Assembly: GCA_958510875.1 (NCBI GenBank)
Contig: OY294068.1
Span: 84,979,043 to 85,043,042, forward strand
DNA: 64,000 nt
Reading direction: 5' to 3'
From: Endomychus coccineus
Lineage: Eukaryota; Arthropoda; Insecta; Coleoptera; Endomychidae
Shown piece after piece: positions 44,208-56,343 of this stretch (the stretch's first letter is position 1; each line of letters begins with the position of its first letter). The notes under the pieces are model-generated. The model made no database searches. It was not told the origin of the DNA and worked only from the letters and a program-made list of their open reading frames with translations. The position numbers and the translations under genes were made by a program.

Positions 44208-44956
44208 ACTATTATGTTGATATCACTCTTGAACGTTCTAGATGGATTCCGCGTCACAATAGTTCGACTTGGTGTCGACGTTTCGCCAACCATTACAGGT
44301 GGCATCTTCAGTGCAGGCTTGAGGCTTGAACTGAAACTGGTTCTACTGGTTTCTGTAGCTGTATTCATTATAGGGAATATCCTTCACGCTATACAGTTCA
44401 CTGCCTTTATTCCGGTGGTTAACTCCATTCCGGCACCTGAACTTGCCGTTGTGTGATCATGTGCGAAGTGGAATTTTCGAGAATGGGTTTCCAAATGTTG
44501 GGAAGGTGATATCCTGAGTCACGGTTCAGATTATTCGAATGTTTTGGAATTTCTATAGCTTCGAAGATTTTTCGCTGATAGAAGTTTGGGGCTCGGGCTA
44601 GGATTTTAGTATCTTCAAAAAGGATCTGATGATTAGTGTCAAACTTGTGTTCCGCAAGTGCAGATCTACTGGTGTCACGAAGCCTCGTACAGCGCTCATG
44701 TTCTTTCACACGAGTAGCTACTGTACGACCTGTTTCACCAATGTAGACTCTACCGCAAGAACGAGGAATGCTATAAACACCTTCTAAGTGTAGAGAAGGA
44801 AGGGGAACTTTGATGGGTTTGTAAAACTGAGATAATTTTGGATGTGTTGAAAAACGGGTTGAAATACTATGTTTTTTGAGGATTTTGGAAGTTCGATCTG
44901 TTATATTTTTTATGAAGCTGGCGGAAGGGTTTATCCACGGCCTGTCTTCCATATAT
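44208..44956 (-). mobile_element. Penelope-like element PLE-2, left copy (inverted)
   Basis: Minus-strand 5'-truncated copy: coding part 44419-44952, then a terminal region with CGAAACGTCGAC and a hammerhead-like CTGAAGA/GAAAC pair (44305-44311, 44280-44284). Its mirror copy begins at about 44957. The hammerhead stem I is not convincing here. Confidence 0.85.
44419..44952 (-). CDS. PLE-2 GIY-YIG endonuclease region, left copy
   Basis: This 177-codon frame is the C-terminus of a PLE protein. It opens in the linker (ASFIKNITDRTSKILKKH), followed by GVYSIPRSCGRVYIGETG (GIY-YIG core with Tyr and Gly), RTVATRVKEHERCTRLRD (conserved Arg), ALAEHKFDTNH and KIFEAIEIPKH (the Glu of the active site), then NRDSGYHLPNIW. 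RT is missing by truncation. The family differs from PLE-1, whose core reads TYTGIS. Confidence 0.9.
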   Translation of the reverse strand: MEDRPWINPSASFIKNITDRTSKILKKHSISTRFSTHPKLSQFYKPIKVPLPSLHLEGVYSIPRSCGRVYIGETGRTVATRVKEHERCTRLRDTSRSALAEHKFDTNHQILFEDTKILARAPNFYQRKIFEAIEIPKHSNNLNRDSGYHLPNIWKPILENSTSHMITQRQVQVPEWS

Positions 44957-45680
44957 TGAAAATATAACAGATCGAATTTCCAAAATCCTCAAAAAACATG
45001 ATATTTCTACCCGTTTTTCCACACTTCCAGAATTATCTCAGTTTTACAAACCTATCAAAGATCCCCTTCCTTCTTTACACTTAGAAGGTGTTTATAGCAT
45101 TCCCCGTTTGCGGTAAAGTCTACATTGGTGAAACAGGTCGTACAGTAGCTACTCGTGTGAAAGAACATGAGCGCTGTACAAGGCTTCGTGACATCAGTAG
45201 ATCTGCACTTGCGGAACACAAGTTTGACACTAATCATCAAATCCTTTTTGAAGATACTGAAATCCTAGCCCGAGTCCCAAACTTCTATCAGCGGAAAATC
45301 TTTGAAGCTATAGAAATTCTAAAACATCCGAATGATCTGAACCGTGACTCAGGATATTACATTCTCAACATTTGGAAACCCATCCTCGAAAATTCCACTC
45401 CGCACATGATCACACAACGGCAGGGTTAGGTGCCGGAACGGAGTTAACCACCGGAATAAAGGCAGTGAACTGTGTAGCGTGAAGGATTTTTCCTACAAAC
45501 AAAAACAGCTACAGAAACCAGTAGAACCAGTTTCAGTTCGAGCTTCAAGCCTACCCTGAAGATATCACCTGTAATGGTTGGCGAAACGTCGACATCAAGT
45601 CGAGCTATTGTGACGCGGAATCCATCCGGAAGCCAAGAATTTTCAAGATTAGCTATCCGCGGAAGTCTACTATCCAAGAT
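44957..45680 (+). mobile_element. Penelope-like element PLE-2, right copy
   Basis: Plus-strand, 5'-truncated copy of the same family, starting at about 44957 (ATTGAAAATATAACAGATC) and running through the terminal region (CGAAACGTCGACATC at 45584). The two copies meet head to head with almost no spacer. Confidence 0.85.
44960..45429 (+). pseudogene. PLE-2 GIY-YIG endonuclease region, right copy (frameshifted)
   Basis: The same protein segment as the left copy. The linker (ITDRISKILKKH) is open to about 45105. There a frameshift falls between the first and second halves of the GIY-YIG core (GVYSIPR, then FPVCGKVYIGETG in the next frame). The rest, to ENSTPHMITQR, is uninterrupted to 45429. Confidence 0.88.
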
Positions 45681-45689
45681 ATCACTCTT

Positions 45690-46853
45690 TTATTTGTTAC
45701 TTTCAGTGTACGCCATCTTCAGAAGGTTTTCAAATACTGAACACTGAACTCATGTAACAGAAGTTACAAATAAGAAATGATATCAACATTGTAGTATTTA
45801 CATTTACAATATGAATTAAATTTCATATCAAAAGGGTCGAACGACATTACATATTTTTCAATTATTCAGAATCATGATGAACAGGAATATAAATATGTAA
45901 ATGTAATTGGAAGAATACTCACCAACTCAAATCAGATGTAACCCTTCTGGAGTTTTCTATATCACTTCAAAGTCGAAAACACTACTGATATCGACAGAAT
46001 CTATAAAAAATTAACAAGAATAAGTATTTTGTTGTACGAGAAGCGATTAATTTACGAATTCAACAGATACGATGTCATGATAATCTATACACAAGGATGA
46101 AATAAGTTAGTCAAACAATGGAATGATCAATAACACTACAATAGTATGGAAATTCATCGGAGCAACATTATACTAACGTACTATATTGAATAGGACAATC
46201 TATATTATATTTTGTATGAAGAATATTGTTTGTATTGTTGTTTGCTTCATGAAGATATGCCGATGAAAATTCGTATACTTGACCTTCAAAACAAAAGAAA
46301 AGTCGCTGTCTACATGAGTTTTGGAAGGCTATCCACAGGTATTTTTTCGGAATATCGATCAATCCCATATTATGCAATAGTTAGGATATGTATGGTAGAC
46401 ATATAATATAGTCGTCTACATAATAATGAGAAAATTGAGTATTTAAATAAAACCATAATTTATTTGTGTGATCGACACGCCCCTTTTCATAGTATTTCAG
46501 AAAAACAGTAATATATTCCTTGAATGAATTACAAGCACATGAATATTTTTACAATTAAGATCAGAAATGAAGAGGAACTATTATGTGAACTTGAGAAGTT
46601 GTGTAAATACCGCTATAGTTAGTGAGAAGATAGCTTATACATATATTCAGTTATATTCAAAAATAAAAATATTCCACTACCGATAATTATTTTGTCTGTA
46701 TTTTCAAAATTTCTGGAGAAAATTGGAGAATATCAAATCAAACATTATATAACACAAAATAATGTACTGCTTTATCAACAATCAGAATGTCGTCAAGACT
46801 ATAATACGCACATACGGTACTACTTAAAGTCACGAACCGTTTATTATATTATG
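45690..46853. other. No recognised gene
   Basis: AT-rich with frames below 70 codons; no similarity recognised. Confidence 0.4.
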
Positions 46854-46865
46854 TGATCATCGGCT

Positions 46866-48231
46866 ATCTATACTACTGTGATTAGGCCTATGGTTACCTA
46901 CGCGACGGTAGTGTGGTGGGCAGGGACAAGGACTGGTATTTCCTAGCGCCCCCTTGACCGTCTGCAGCGACTTGCATGCGTAGGCATACTGAGCGGCATG
47001 AGGTCGGCTCCGACGAGAGCCCTTGAAGCTCTCGCTAGATCACCACATCTTCACTTATACATCAGAACTGAGGCCATGAGAACGGCGTATAGGTTAAAGA
47101 GCCTAGGCCACTGGACCAAAACGCACCACTCTCGTGGACACTCATCGATTCTAAGTGAGGCAATCTCTAAATGCCCCATACTAGAAATGAGGCAAGATAG
47201 CATGATTCCTGCTATATGTCTCACTTCTCCCAAAATCCTCATCTCGGATAGAGGAGATTGGAACAACGATACCCTCAACCTACTGACACCAGACGGGCTC
47301 ATATGGTTCACAGATGGGTCCAAGGTAGGTCGGGCTTCTGGGGCGGGAATGTACCTAAATAGGCCAAGGATCACTATCTCAGTGACTCTTGGCGCTCACT
47401 GCTCGGTTTTCCAGGCGGAGGTCTACGCAATACTGACTTGTGCCTTGGAAAACTTGCGAAGAAGCTGTGTAAATAGGCGCATATATATTTGCACAGACAG
47501 CCGGTCGGCTCTGGGAGCTCTCAAATCACCCAGAGTCACATCAAGGTTCGTCGAAGAATGCAGGGATCCACTGGCTGAACTAGCTAGAAGAAATTGAGTT
47601 CAACTCATCTGGGTCCCCGGACACAGCGGAGTTGTAGGAAACGATATGGCCGACTCTCTGGCCAGGCGAGGGTCGTCTAGCGCCCCTATCGGGTCGAAGC
47701 CAATGGTCGCTTTATCAAACTGCGTAGGTGGTTTCGCCCTTTTGAGCCAACTGAATAAAGAATGGTCTAAACTGTGGCTAGAATCACCACGCATGAGGCA
47801 GGCCAAGCTTTTCATCAAATGGCCTGTGCCTAGGCTCTCAAAGAAGCTCCTTTCTCTGAACAGAAGGGATATCCGAGAGATCACTGGAATCCTAACCGGT
47901 CACTGTCGTCTTAACAAACATGTCCACACTATGGGTATCACAGATGACTCAATATGTAGGAAATGCAAAGAGGTGGGAAAAACTGCCCCTCACATCCTGT
48001 TGGAATGCCCAGCATTAGCATCCCTCAGGCACCGACACTTCGGAGAATTAAAACTGCTCCCAGAAGAACTTATGGAAGCCAGCACTGGCAATATTCTGGG
48101 TTTCTGGCGGGTCTCAAACCTGCTAGAATAGAATAGGCTTCTGACTACGGGCGCACAATGGGCCCAACCAAGTGGCCTGAGTGCATCAGGGGGCTTAGCT
48201 CCCTCCCCTCTTATGATGATGACGATGATGA
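46866..48231 (+). mobile_element. Non-LTR retrotransposon E, copy 2, 5'-truncated
   Basis: Flanked by a perfect 12-base target duplication, TGATCATCGGCT (46854-46865 and 48232-48243). The 3' end is a short (ATG)n-type tail at about 48213-48231. Only the end of RT, RNase H and the zinc region are kept. A clean target duplication and a single in-frame stop suggest a fairly recent insertion. Confidence 0.93.
46880..48131 (+). pseudogene. RT C-terminus, RNase H and zinc region of element E (one stop)
   Basis: A single frame, broken by in-frame stops near 46950 and by TGA at 47595-47597. The RT tail reads RPMVTYATVVWW and RLACVGILSGMRSAPT. RNase H is complete: WFTDGSKVGRASGAG (Asp), QAEVYAILTCAL (Glu), YICTDSRSALGAL (Asp), and after the stop VPGHSGVVGNDMADSLA (last Asp). 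The zinc-like end is NRRDIREITGILTGHCRL and CRKCKEVGKTAPHILLEC. It would remove template RNA during target-primed transcription. RT motifs are lost. Confidence 0.92.
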
Positions 48232-48243
48232 TGATCATCGGCT

Positions 48244-50119
48244 CAGAAAACCAATCACAACTTATGTCTTACCGGCATGGTCATAAGTAGATGAAGCACA
48301 AAAATTCTGGAGTGCCAATGGATGAACGCCTCTCGTTTTCATTCCATGTAGATTACGTTTTCGAATAATGAATATTTGTATTAAGTACATATTTCAAGCG
48401 AAAACACTAAGCTTTACTTAATTAAATCCTTACTTCATGTTCACATTGATTTTTGTAACTTAGCAGTAGTAATGCTTGTATCCGGAAAAGTGAGCTAAAA
48501 GTTGAAGATGGTGTTAACTGCCTGACAACCATATTTTTCTATAAGCTTGTTTACAATGCAAAAGCACATTTCTCCAAACGCTAGATAACGGAGTATTAAT
48601 GCTGATATACGCTACATATCTCATCAAAGATTATTATTTAGTCCTGTTTGTTGTGAGTTTTTCTGATATCCACTACTTTTTCAGTTCAAGTAGATCATTT
48701 ACCGTGATGGCGTTTCGTCGATCATATACTGGAAACTTACATATACGTAAGACAATGCTTTGCTTTCTCATGAATCATTCGACTAATTATACTAAAGTAT
48801 ATATTAGGTTCACAATTTTCCCATTGATTCGCCTTGACCAAGTCATAGTCACAATAAATGCATTAAAAACAAAAACAAAGGAAATAGCAGAATGTTTATT
48901 CCGTGAAATGTATCAATAATATCACTGTCTATATATATAGCATATAAAGATTTTTCATTTCCTCACACATATTTCGCACATTGTCCTTCCGATATAAAAT
49001 ATTGATAGGAGGACTCAGGATGAACGCTCACGACGAATTTAAAATAATATCTCCTTTAAAACATATTGAACGGGAAATGGATGTATTTGAATAATTGGCG
49101 AGACGTAGATATTTTTGTATATCTATGTCTATTATAGTTTCGACGGCTTATATCCACAAAAATACGAAACTTTGAGGTTGATCAAAGTAGTGTAATAATT
49201 GAACGCTCAGGAAACTCGAAAGATGTGACTTCGAATCACACCTACGGTGGAAATTTTGACAGAAATCTTTATGGTACAGTAAAGTTTAACATCATATCGC
49301 CCTTTTGTTCAAGAACCTTCAAAACAGATAAATCTAATTTCAGAAAATCATCTATTCGATATTATTTCCATTATTGTAATAGATATAAATCTCCCATAAA
49401 CGTTCCTATCACCTAGGCTACAGCTATCAAAGTCTGTGTATTCTGCGAATGTATTCTCATCGTGCTTGTTAATTTGCATGGAACTCTCGACTATCTTCTG
49501 TTCAGGTCTACTGCCATATGCAGTCGATGCATTCATTGTCCAATATTATTTACATAGATAAACATTTACAGTGTACCGAATCATTGATAGTTGCTGATAT
49601 TTTACCAATGTCATGATAAAAAAATAGAGAAAAATGGGATCATGGGGAACAAACAGTATAACTACAAACGTGACAAATTTTGCATTAGTATCAGTTTAAG
49701 CAGTCGTTATACACAATCATCAAGAAGCGTGACTGAGCATCTTATTATGTTCCATGAAGGTGTTAATAATCGGTTGTATTGTGACTAACAATAATTTGTT
49801 ATATAATAGATAATAACTACTAATTCATCATTAAAACTATATCTAATTCATTCAAATTATCTCATATTAAGAAAATTGATAGTTTGAAGGTTAAATGATA
49901 GATCCTATCGTGTCACCTTCATCCAATTCCATTAACACAATAATTGTTTAACATTTCACAGAATATATTATGAATGAAAAAAGGTAAGATGCGATTTTAC
50001 GTAGAAATTTCTACAAGTTATCATTATCATTTACATAATTAATTTATGATGACTAGAAACACCCTTTCATTATACTCAATAGCACTGTAGCTTGTGAGAA
50101 AACAATTAATTGTTCCAAA
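48244..50119. other. No recognised gene, AT-rich
   Basis: A 106-codon frame (48599-48919) lacks recognised similarity and is probably chance. Confidence 0.4.
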
Positions 50120-50520
50120 TTAACTTGATTCACAAAGGTGGTATTCTCTCTAGACGATCAGAGATACCACAACCAAATAGCTCAAGACGGCTCGTTCCCC
50201 TTCTCTGGCTCATCAATGGAATGAGAAGAAATGTACTGTCACTGATCGATATCTCTGCTTATACCTAAACCAATGAAGAAAGTGCTAGAGAGGGATAGAA
50301 CAACTAACGCCATCTACCAGCGAGTAGTGGTCCTTTAGAAAAATCAACGCAATGTGAACATTGCCCAAATGGATCTTCTGTGCCAAGTGTGTCATAGGGT
50401 GACCCAAACAAATCTGAAAACCAATAATTGAACAATTATGTGTGATAAATTAATTTAATTCACAAAGGTAGTACAGGTTTCTAGATCAATCAGTGACACC
50501 ATAGCCAACTAGCTCCTAAA
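50120..50520 (+). repeat. Imperfect direct repeat of about 71 bp
   Basis: 50120-50190 and 50450-50520 share TTAAYTTRATTCACAAAGGT, CTCTAGA-like and ACCAxARCCAAMTAGCTC blocks. The second copy directly precedes the element F fragment. Confidence 0.6.
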
Positions 50521-50534
50521 GTGTCTTATTTGAA

Positions 50535-51010
50535 CTTGTCATGAGACCCATAATTGCTTACGAATCTTTGATATGGTGGACAAAGATGAACCGGAAAATA
50601 GCTGCGGCTGAGTTGAACAAAGACCACTGACATGCCAATGCCAGACATGGGAATAACAGACATGAAAATAATTTTGGACCTACCTCCAATTGACATACCG
50701 GCAAGAATGGGACTTCTGAAACTAGAAAAGCACGACTAGAAAATCGAGACATAATAGGATCGAGAAAATTGTGGGATGTAACAGTCTTGTAATGAAACCA
50801 ACGACCTACAAACCACCTTACTTCTTCTTCAGTACTAGCTTCGAGGTAATTTTACGAGATCGAAGGAAGTGCACAGATGACAGATATATAGCCGGGTCCA
50901 AAAACCGTGGAGGAACTGGAGTTTAAATATACAGTGACGGAGAATACACACTCCCGAATTCCAAGCTATGTAGGCAATCCTGGGATGCACGAGAGAAAAC
51001 AACATGAGGT
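50535..51010 (+). pseudogene. RNase H-bearing non-LTR retrotransposon F, fragment
   Basis: Plus-strand short frames encode MRPIIAYESLIWWTKMNRKI (RT C-terminus; compare RPMVTYATVVWW in element E), LNKDH, and further on AGSKNRGGTGV (RNase H first motif region, normally TDGSK) and IYSDGEY. The remaining protein is unreadable. The family is related to E but distinct. Confidence 0.65.
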
Positions 51011-53123
51011 AAGTGCACAACATACGGATCAGAATATGTACAGGATGGCTCAAATTCGAGCCTCATCATCAGGATTCTAAATGGTAAGAGATACAGAATC
51101 AAAAATTGAAGCAGAGTTGCACAATTTGTCGTATTGTATTAACATATAAAAAATGTCAAATACTCTCCGAGATATTCTTAAAATCGAAATTTCACTAAAT
51201 CATTATTATTTTTTTTCTGACATTATTGGAAAAGATATTATAAAATAAATGAAACTTCGTCATTTCCACTATTCATGATGTACAAGATAGCTCTACCAAA
51301 TTGTGAATGCGAAGTTTCGTCTTTCAGAAAGTATCATTAACTTATTTTTTTAAGTACAGTCCTGATAGTTTATATTTATTGTCTTGTCAGTTTTGGGCTG
51401 CCTGAAAGCTATGAACCTCTCTTGATTTTCGAACTCTTTTCTAGAATGTGCTTATACAAACCTGTTTTTGGAACAAATTATTTTCTAATACTATGATTTC
51501 TTCAATTCGGTCAAAAATCTAAAAAATGTCGATCTATATTCGCAGATTATTTGTGACTACCCTATGTATTTCTCTTCCTCTAGCTCGTAGAGTGCTTATT
51601 TATAACTTCAAATTTTGACGTAGAATATTTGTTACGTGAATTAACTGGATTTTTGAAAAATTCCCATAAAAATAATTTAGTGGAAACAAATCGGCGGTTC
51701 CGGCAGGCCAGTATAGCCAAGGTGTTAACTATACACTGGTTGGAAGATGTTTCATTAAGAGACTGTGTCACTGCTCTTCCATTATGGGCTGCACCTTTAA
51801 CGGGTCTTCTTCAAGTACACCTAATACATGAAATTTAACTGAATTTTTTCCATCATATATAATTCGGCCCCAGATTCTGTTCCGATACCCGATACAGTCC
51901 AACCTAAACAAATGATGAAGACCGTGTCCCTGCCTTCGCACTTGGTGATTTTTATTCAGATTTTTTACTGCATAATAATGCTCATTGTTGCTGTAGGAAT
52001 GGTTACGTGTACAAAGAATACATTCGTCTCCAGATAATGTTATTCAAAAAATCGCCATTTTGTTGCAATTTTCCATTAAGTCAATGGCAAGATTCAAGCT
52101 TTTTGACATTGTCTCAATTCTTCGCTGAAGTGTAGCTTATAGAGATGATAACTATGTTTCTTCAGAATCCATCGAATTCGTATTCCAGGCAAATTAAATC
52201 CTAAAACAAATTTTTGTGTAAAACCGCGAAGATTTACCTAACCGTTAACAAAACGCTTTGGTTAATCATTATCGCAAAGTATTATAAAATATTATGTAAT
52301 AAAATGAATAGTATCAGCTTATAACAGAACATTTGCTTCCACTCGTGTCACATATGCATTTTGGAGTTTGCTAATGCTACCAAAATTTCTCTAATTTCTG
52401 TTCAAAGTATTAAAAAAGGAATAATGGGGTTGTGAACGCTCGGATTATTGTTCTCAATATCGTTCAGAGGAAATTAGCGAGTTTCTATCAACTCTTACAC
52501 TAAATCTGAAGCATATCACGATTTTTCGGAATGGAAACCACAATTTTTACTCTTTCAAATGAACGAAGGCGATTTTTTGAATATCAAAGCAGCTCTTTTC
52601 ATTTTCGTTATTATTGCAAATATGAGAGTAATATAAATGGCGAACACATTGGATTAGAATAAATAATGTAACCCTGCTTATTAATATCCCCATTCATTCA
52701 TATAACAGTGAGTGCTTCTGTTATATTCACTGTTCAATATCTTTTAATATAGAATTTCATCAGTATCATAAACTTAGACAAAATTGTCGTTCTTGACATA
52801 GAAGCGTTTGAAAATCAGAAGTTGTGATGAATTATAAATATTAGGGAACCCAAAAGTAGCAAACAGTAAAATAAAAAAAACCAGGTCTGAATTTAAAAGA
52901 AGGTTGATAATAGTTTCTGAGAGACGGAACATCGCATTTACAATTTGATAGCGACATCTTGTACTCCATGAAGAGTAGCAACCACAAAGTTTTATTTGTT
53001 TCACAATATGTCTCCCAATAATTCCGAAAGTATTTCACTTACTTCATCTCCCAATTCGATTTTTTGTTAAACATCAAAATCTACAACATTGCCATAATTC
53101 AACCGACCCTGTATGTCTTACCA
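51011..53123. other. No recognised gene
   Basis: AT-rich. TGTACAGGATGGCTCAAATT at about 51035 and ACCCTGTAT at about 53106 could be opposite ends of a MITE-like unit but the pairing is only about 8 bases. Ends at the target side of the gypsy LTR. Confidence 0.35.
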
Positions 53124-54864
53124 TGTAACGGGCTGCGTTACGTGATTATATATAGAACTCTTTAAAGAACAGAGTAGAATTCTTGTCTGCTAGGAAACTT
53201 GTCATATGATATTTAAAGATATCTGCCGGTCAATAAAACATAGATTATTGATTCCTGATGTGAGATGTCACTGGATATCGCGAAGTGGGAGGTAGAATAA
53301 CGGAAGTCGAAGAGAACTCATTGTGGTGTGTTCCTTTGTCTAGGTAAGTCAAGATTTCGTAATTCATTGTCGTTAAATACATTTTCTTAATTTTGCTTCC
53401 GAAATATTATTCACATCAGGCTATTTAATTTGATTTAGATTTGTTATTAAACGTCTGGATGTACAAAGCCTGATTGTGATAGCATTTCGGCGGATTTTTT
53501 ATCTCGATTTGCCTGGGGGGCACACTCGATCATTTTGCGGATAGCATATTTCAAAGAATATCATTTCCATCACAGCATTGATTGTTGTAACTCTTGTAGG
53601 AGAATAATCTATCGGAACGTAGGCAGGTTCTCATGATAATATTTCTGTAGTCCTTGTCAGTTTAATTCCGCATTGGCACATGCTATTTTTTTGTGATTCG
53701 TAAGAGTCGCCATTTTGTAAATCTGATACGTAGTGTTCAGAGCTGTCTCCGACTGCATCGTGCTATAAATAGTATTTGGAATTATCACAAGGTATTATTC
53801 TATTATTGCTTATTGAATTTTTAATTATCAGGACTGCTGCGTTCGCGTGATTGTAGAATAGAGTAATACATCAATTTGATGCAAATCAATTCAAGTTTCT
53901 AGATTTGTGCTTACTAGCAAATTCAACGTTTTGGTTATTTCCTTTCAGTCACAATTTGATTATTTTTCTTTCTATCTCATTTTTTGTATCGTTAATTCAG
54001 TCACATATTATTTATTGTTTAAATTTGAGTAATTCTTGTAATTATATAATTCTTGCAGATTAAATTATATTTTTGTCTAAATTGATATCTCTTCAAGATA
54101 TCAATTTTGTAATAGTGTTTTACATATTGGGGAAGATAACATTATCGGAGGTGGAATCATTTGGTTATTCCGGCCGATGGTGCTACTTGTCCTTTGATCT
54201 CAAGTCAGGTACTGTTCGTTCTTTGACATTACAGGGTTTGAACGTCTGAGGTTCCTCACCCCTTCACTCCAAGACGGTTTAGTGACTTTCCTGACAGGAC
54301 CAGCTTCCAGTTCCTACGAGTTCCAAGGAGGGTAACATTTTCTTGTTGAGTGACCATTATTTCATTTTCTGATTTTGTTGTTCACCAAAATTGTATTTCG
54401 CCAAATTTATTAGAGCCATTCGTGGTCTCTTTACTATTTAACTATCCATTCTTTCAATTAAGAAATTGAGTTACTTTTATAATTATTTACTCTAAATTCT
54501 TTATATACAAATTGATTTAATTTTGTAATTGTTTTACTTCAAAATTCATTTTTGTATAAATTAATTCATTATATAAACTGTAAATTTATTTTTGTTAAAC
54601 ACCAAATTCCATCTGGAATAAATCAAATTGTTAAGTTGAACTTGTATTGTTTTTCTAATTTCCATCAACTAATAAACCATGTCGTGGTGCTTGTTTTCTA
54701 GGCTGTGAATTCATTTATTTTTATAGTTGTTCTTTAAGCAATTGGCGCTCAAGCAATTCACCAGTCTAGAATCACAAGGCACGTTTCACTACGAGCCCTG
54801 AGATTAATTAATACAAATTGAGCTAGTTAGGTCAATATAAACCGACCCAAGCGGGTCCGTTTCA
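53124..54864 (+). repeat. Left LTR of the gypsy element, 1741 bp
   Basis: Starts TGTAACGGGC and ends GTTTCA, TG...CA termini. The start forms a short hairpin, GTAACG-ggctg-CGTTAC (53126-53142). TATATATA occurs at about 53145 and an AATAAA at 53232. An LTR of this length is unusual in insect gypsy elements. Its counterpart starts at 62407. Confidence 0.92.
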
Positions 54865-54865
54865 C

Positions 54866-54874
54866 TGGCGCCCA
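54866..54874 (+). other. Primer-binding site of the gypsy element
   Basis: TGGCGCCCA begins one base past the LTR end. It complements the ...TGGGCGCCA end of insect lysine tRNA. The match weakens after nine bases. Confidence 0.75.
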
Positions 54875-55046
54875 TTTCTTTAACGTGGTCTCGAACATAG
54901 TTGATGGTTATTGGAGAAATACATATTAGAGGTGAAAAATTGATCATTCTATTATTTTTATTTCATTTTTTGATCTGTTGAATTTGCACGAAGCTATTGA
55001 CAATTATTTTCTGAAATATTATTCGATTTTATAAAGTTCTCTGATT

Positions 55047-56308
55047 ATGGAGCCTAATTTTTTGAAAACTGAAGAATTATCTCATGAATTAGCTATTAGG
55101 GGTCAATCTACGGATGGTGACGCTAATACTAGATGAAAGCTTTTAAGGGGTTGTTTGCATAGAGAACAACATGATAGAAGTTTAACTTCAATTAATGATG
55201 AATTCGATTTTGAAGAAAGTATTGTGGAAATTTCAGAGTCTCTTAAAGACATTAAAGACGCAATTAATAGATATCAGGGTGAACCAGGGGATAATGCCAG
55301 GAGAATAAAAACTAGGCTAAACCACTCGTCTGCTCGCATAGACAGACTCAACCCCGAAACTTTAAACGATAAGATTCAAAAAGATAAATTAGCAGCTGAT
55401 GTTCTTGCTCTTGAAGGAGATTATGCTGTTAAACTTCGGCCTGTTGGTCAAGTTCCAGGTAGTTCTACTCCGCAAACTCCAATTAACCAAGGAATGTCAT
55501 CGTATCGTCCCAAAGTTCCTGTTTTCAAATGGAACTTATTTTTTGATGGGTCGGGAGATCATCAAAAAGTTTATGATTTCTCGGATAGAGTAGAAGAATT
55601 GAGGGAGGCTCGAGGTTTGACAGAGGAAGACCTTTTTTCTTCAGCTGTTGATCTTTTCAAGGGTGATGCCTTGGATTGGTTTAGATCCGTGAGATCTTCT
55701 GTTTCATCTTGGATGGAATTAATTGAGGTATTAAAAGCAGAATTCTTGCCTAAATACCTTGACTTTGGAATATGGAATCAGATCAGAAACCGCAAACAAC
55801 TTTCAGGACAAAAATGCAGTTTGTACATAGCTTCGGTAGAAAAATTATTCTCCAGGCTTAAAGTTTCTCCTAATGAAGAAACGAGATTAGAACAAATTAT
55901 GTCCAACTTAAAACCTCACATTTTGAATCAATTTACATTACATAATTTAACATCAATAAAGGATTTAAAAGTGAATTGTAGACAAATAGAAGATTTCGAG
56001 TTTCGTTTTAAAAGTCAAGAGGTAGTACAGGAAAATGTACCTAAAATAAAGTTTAGACCTACAGTCAATGAGATACAAACCTTTTCTCCAGTTGTTTGTT
56101 GGAATTGTCGTTCCCAAGGCACAAGTATACTTCTTGTTCTGCCCCTAGGAAAACTTTTTGTTTTGGATGTGGAGTACCTAACATAGTTAGCACATCTTGT
56201 AAAAGATGTAAGTCAAAAAACATGGCGTCGAAGCCTACAAGCCTGGCTACAGCTTCGACTTCAAAACAAAACCCAGGTACTTTCACAAATCAAAACAAAC
56301 GAAAGTAA
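55047..56308 (+). pseudogene. Gag polyprotein of the gypsy element (stop and frameshift)
   Basis: Gag packages element RNA. The natural start is the ATG at 55047 (MEPNFLKTEELSHEL), in frame with the long segment beginning at 55155 but separated from it by a TGA at 55134-55136. The capsid-like region follows: FFDGSGDHQKVYDFSDRVEE, LFSSAVDLFKGDALDWFRSV, FLPKYLDFGIWNQIRNRKQ. A zinc knuckle begins CWNCRSQG at about 56098. A one-base loss near 56113 moves the rest (HKYTSC, CFGCG, CKRC) to another frame, ending at 56308. Confidence 0.9.
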
Positions 56309-56343
56309 GAGGAACCTTCGACAGGGTTGAATGTGAAAAGTGG

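Noticed and set aside
47051..47374. 107-codon minus-strand frame
   Set aside because: It overlaps the RNase H frame of element E on the opposite strand and is its shadow.
48599..48919. 106-codon frame as a gene
   Set aside because: Low-complexity, hydrophobic AT-driven composition and no similarity recognised.
51035..53110. A 2-kb MITE bounded by ACAGGATG and ACCCTGTA
   Set aside because: Pairing is about eight imperfect bases, too weak to claim in AT-rich sequence.
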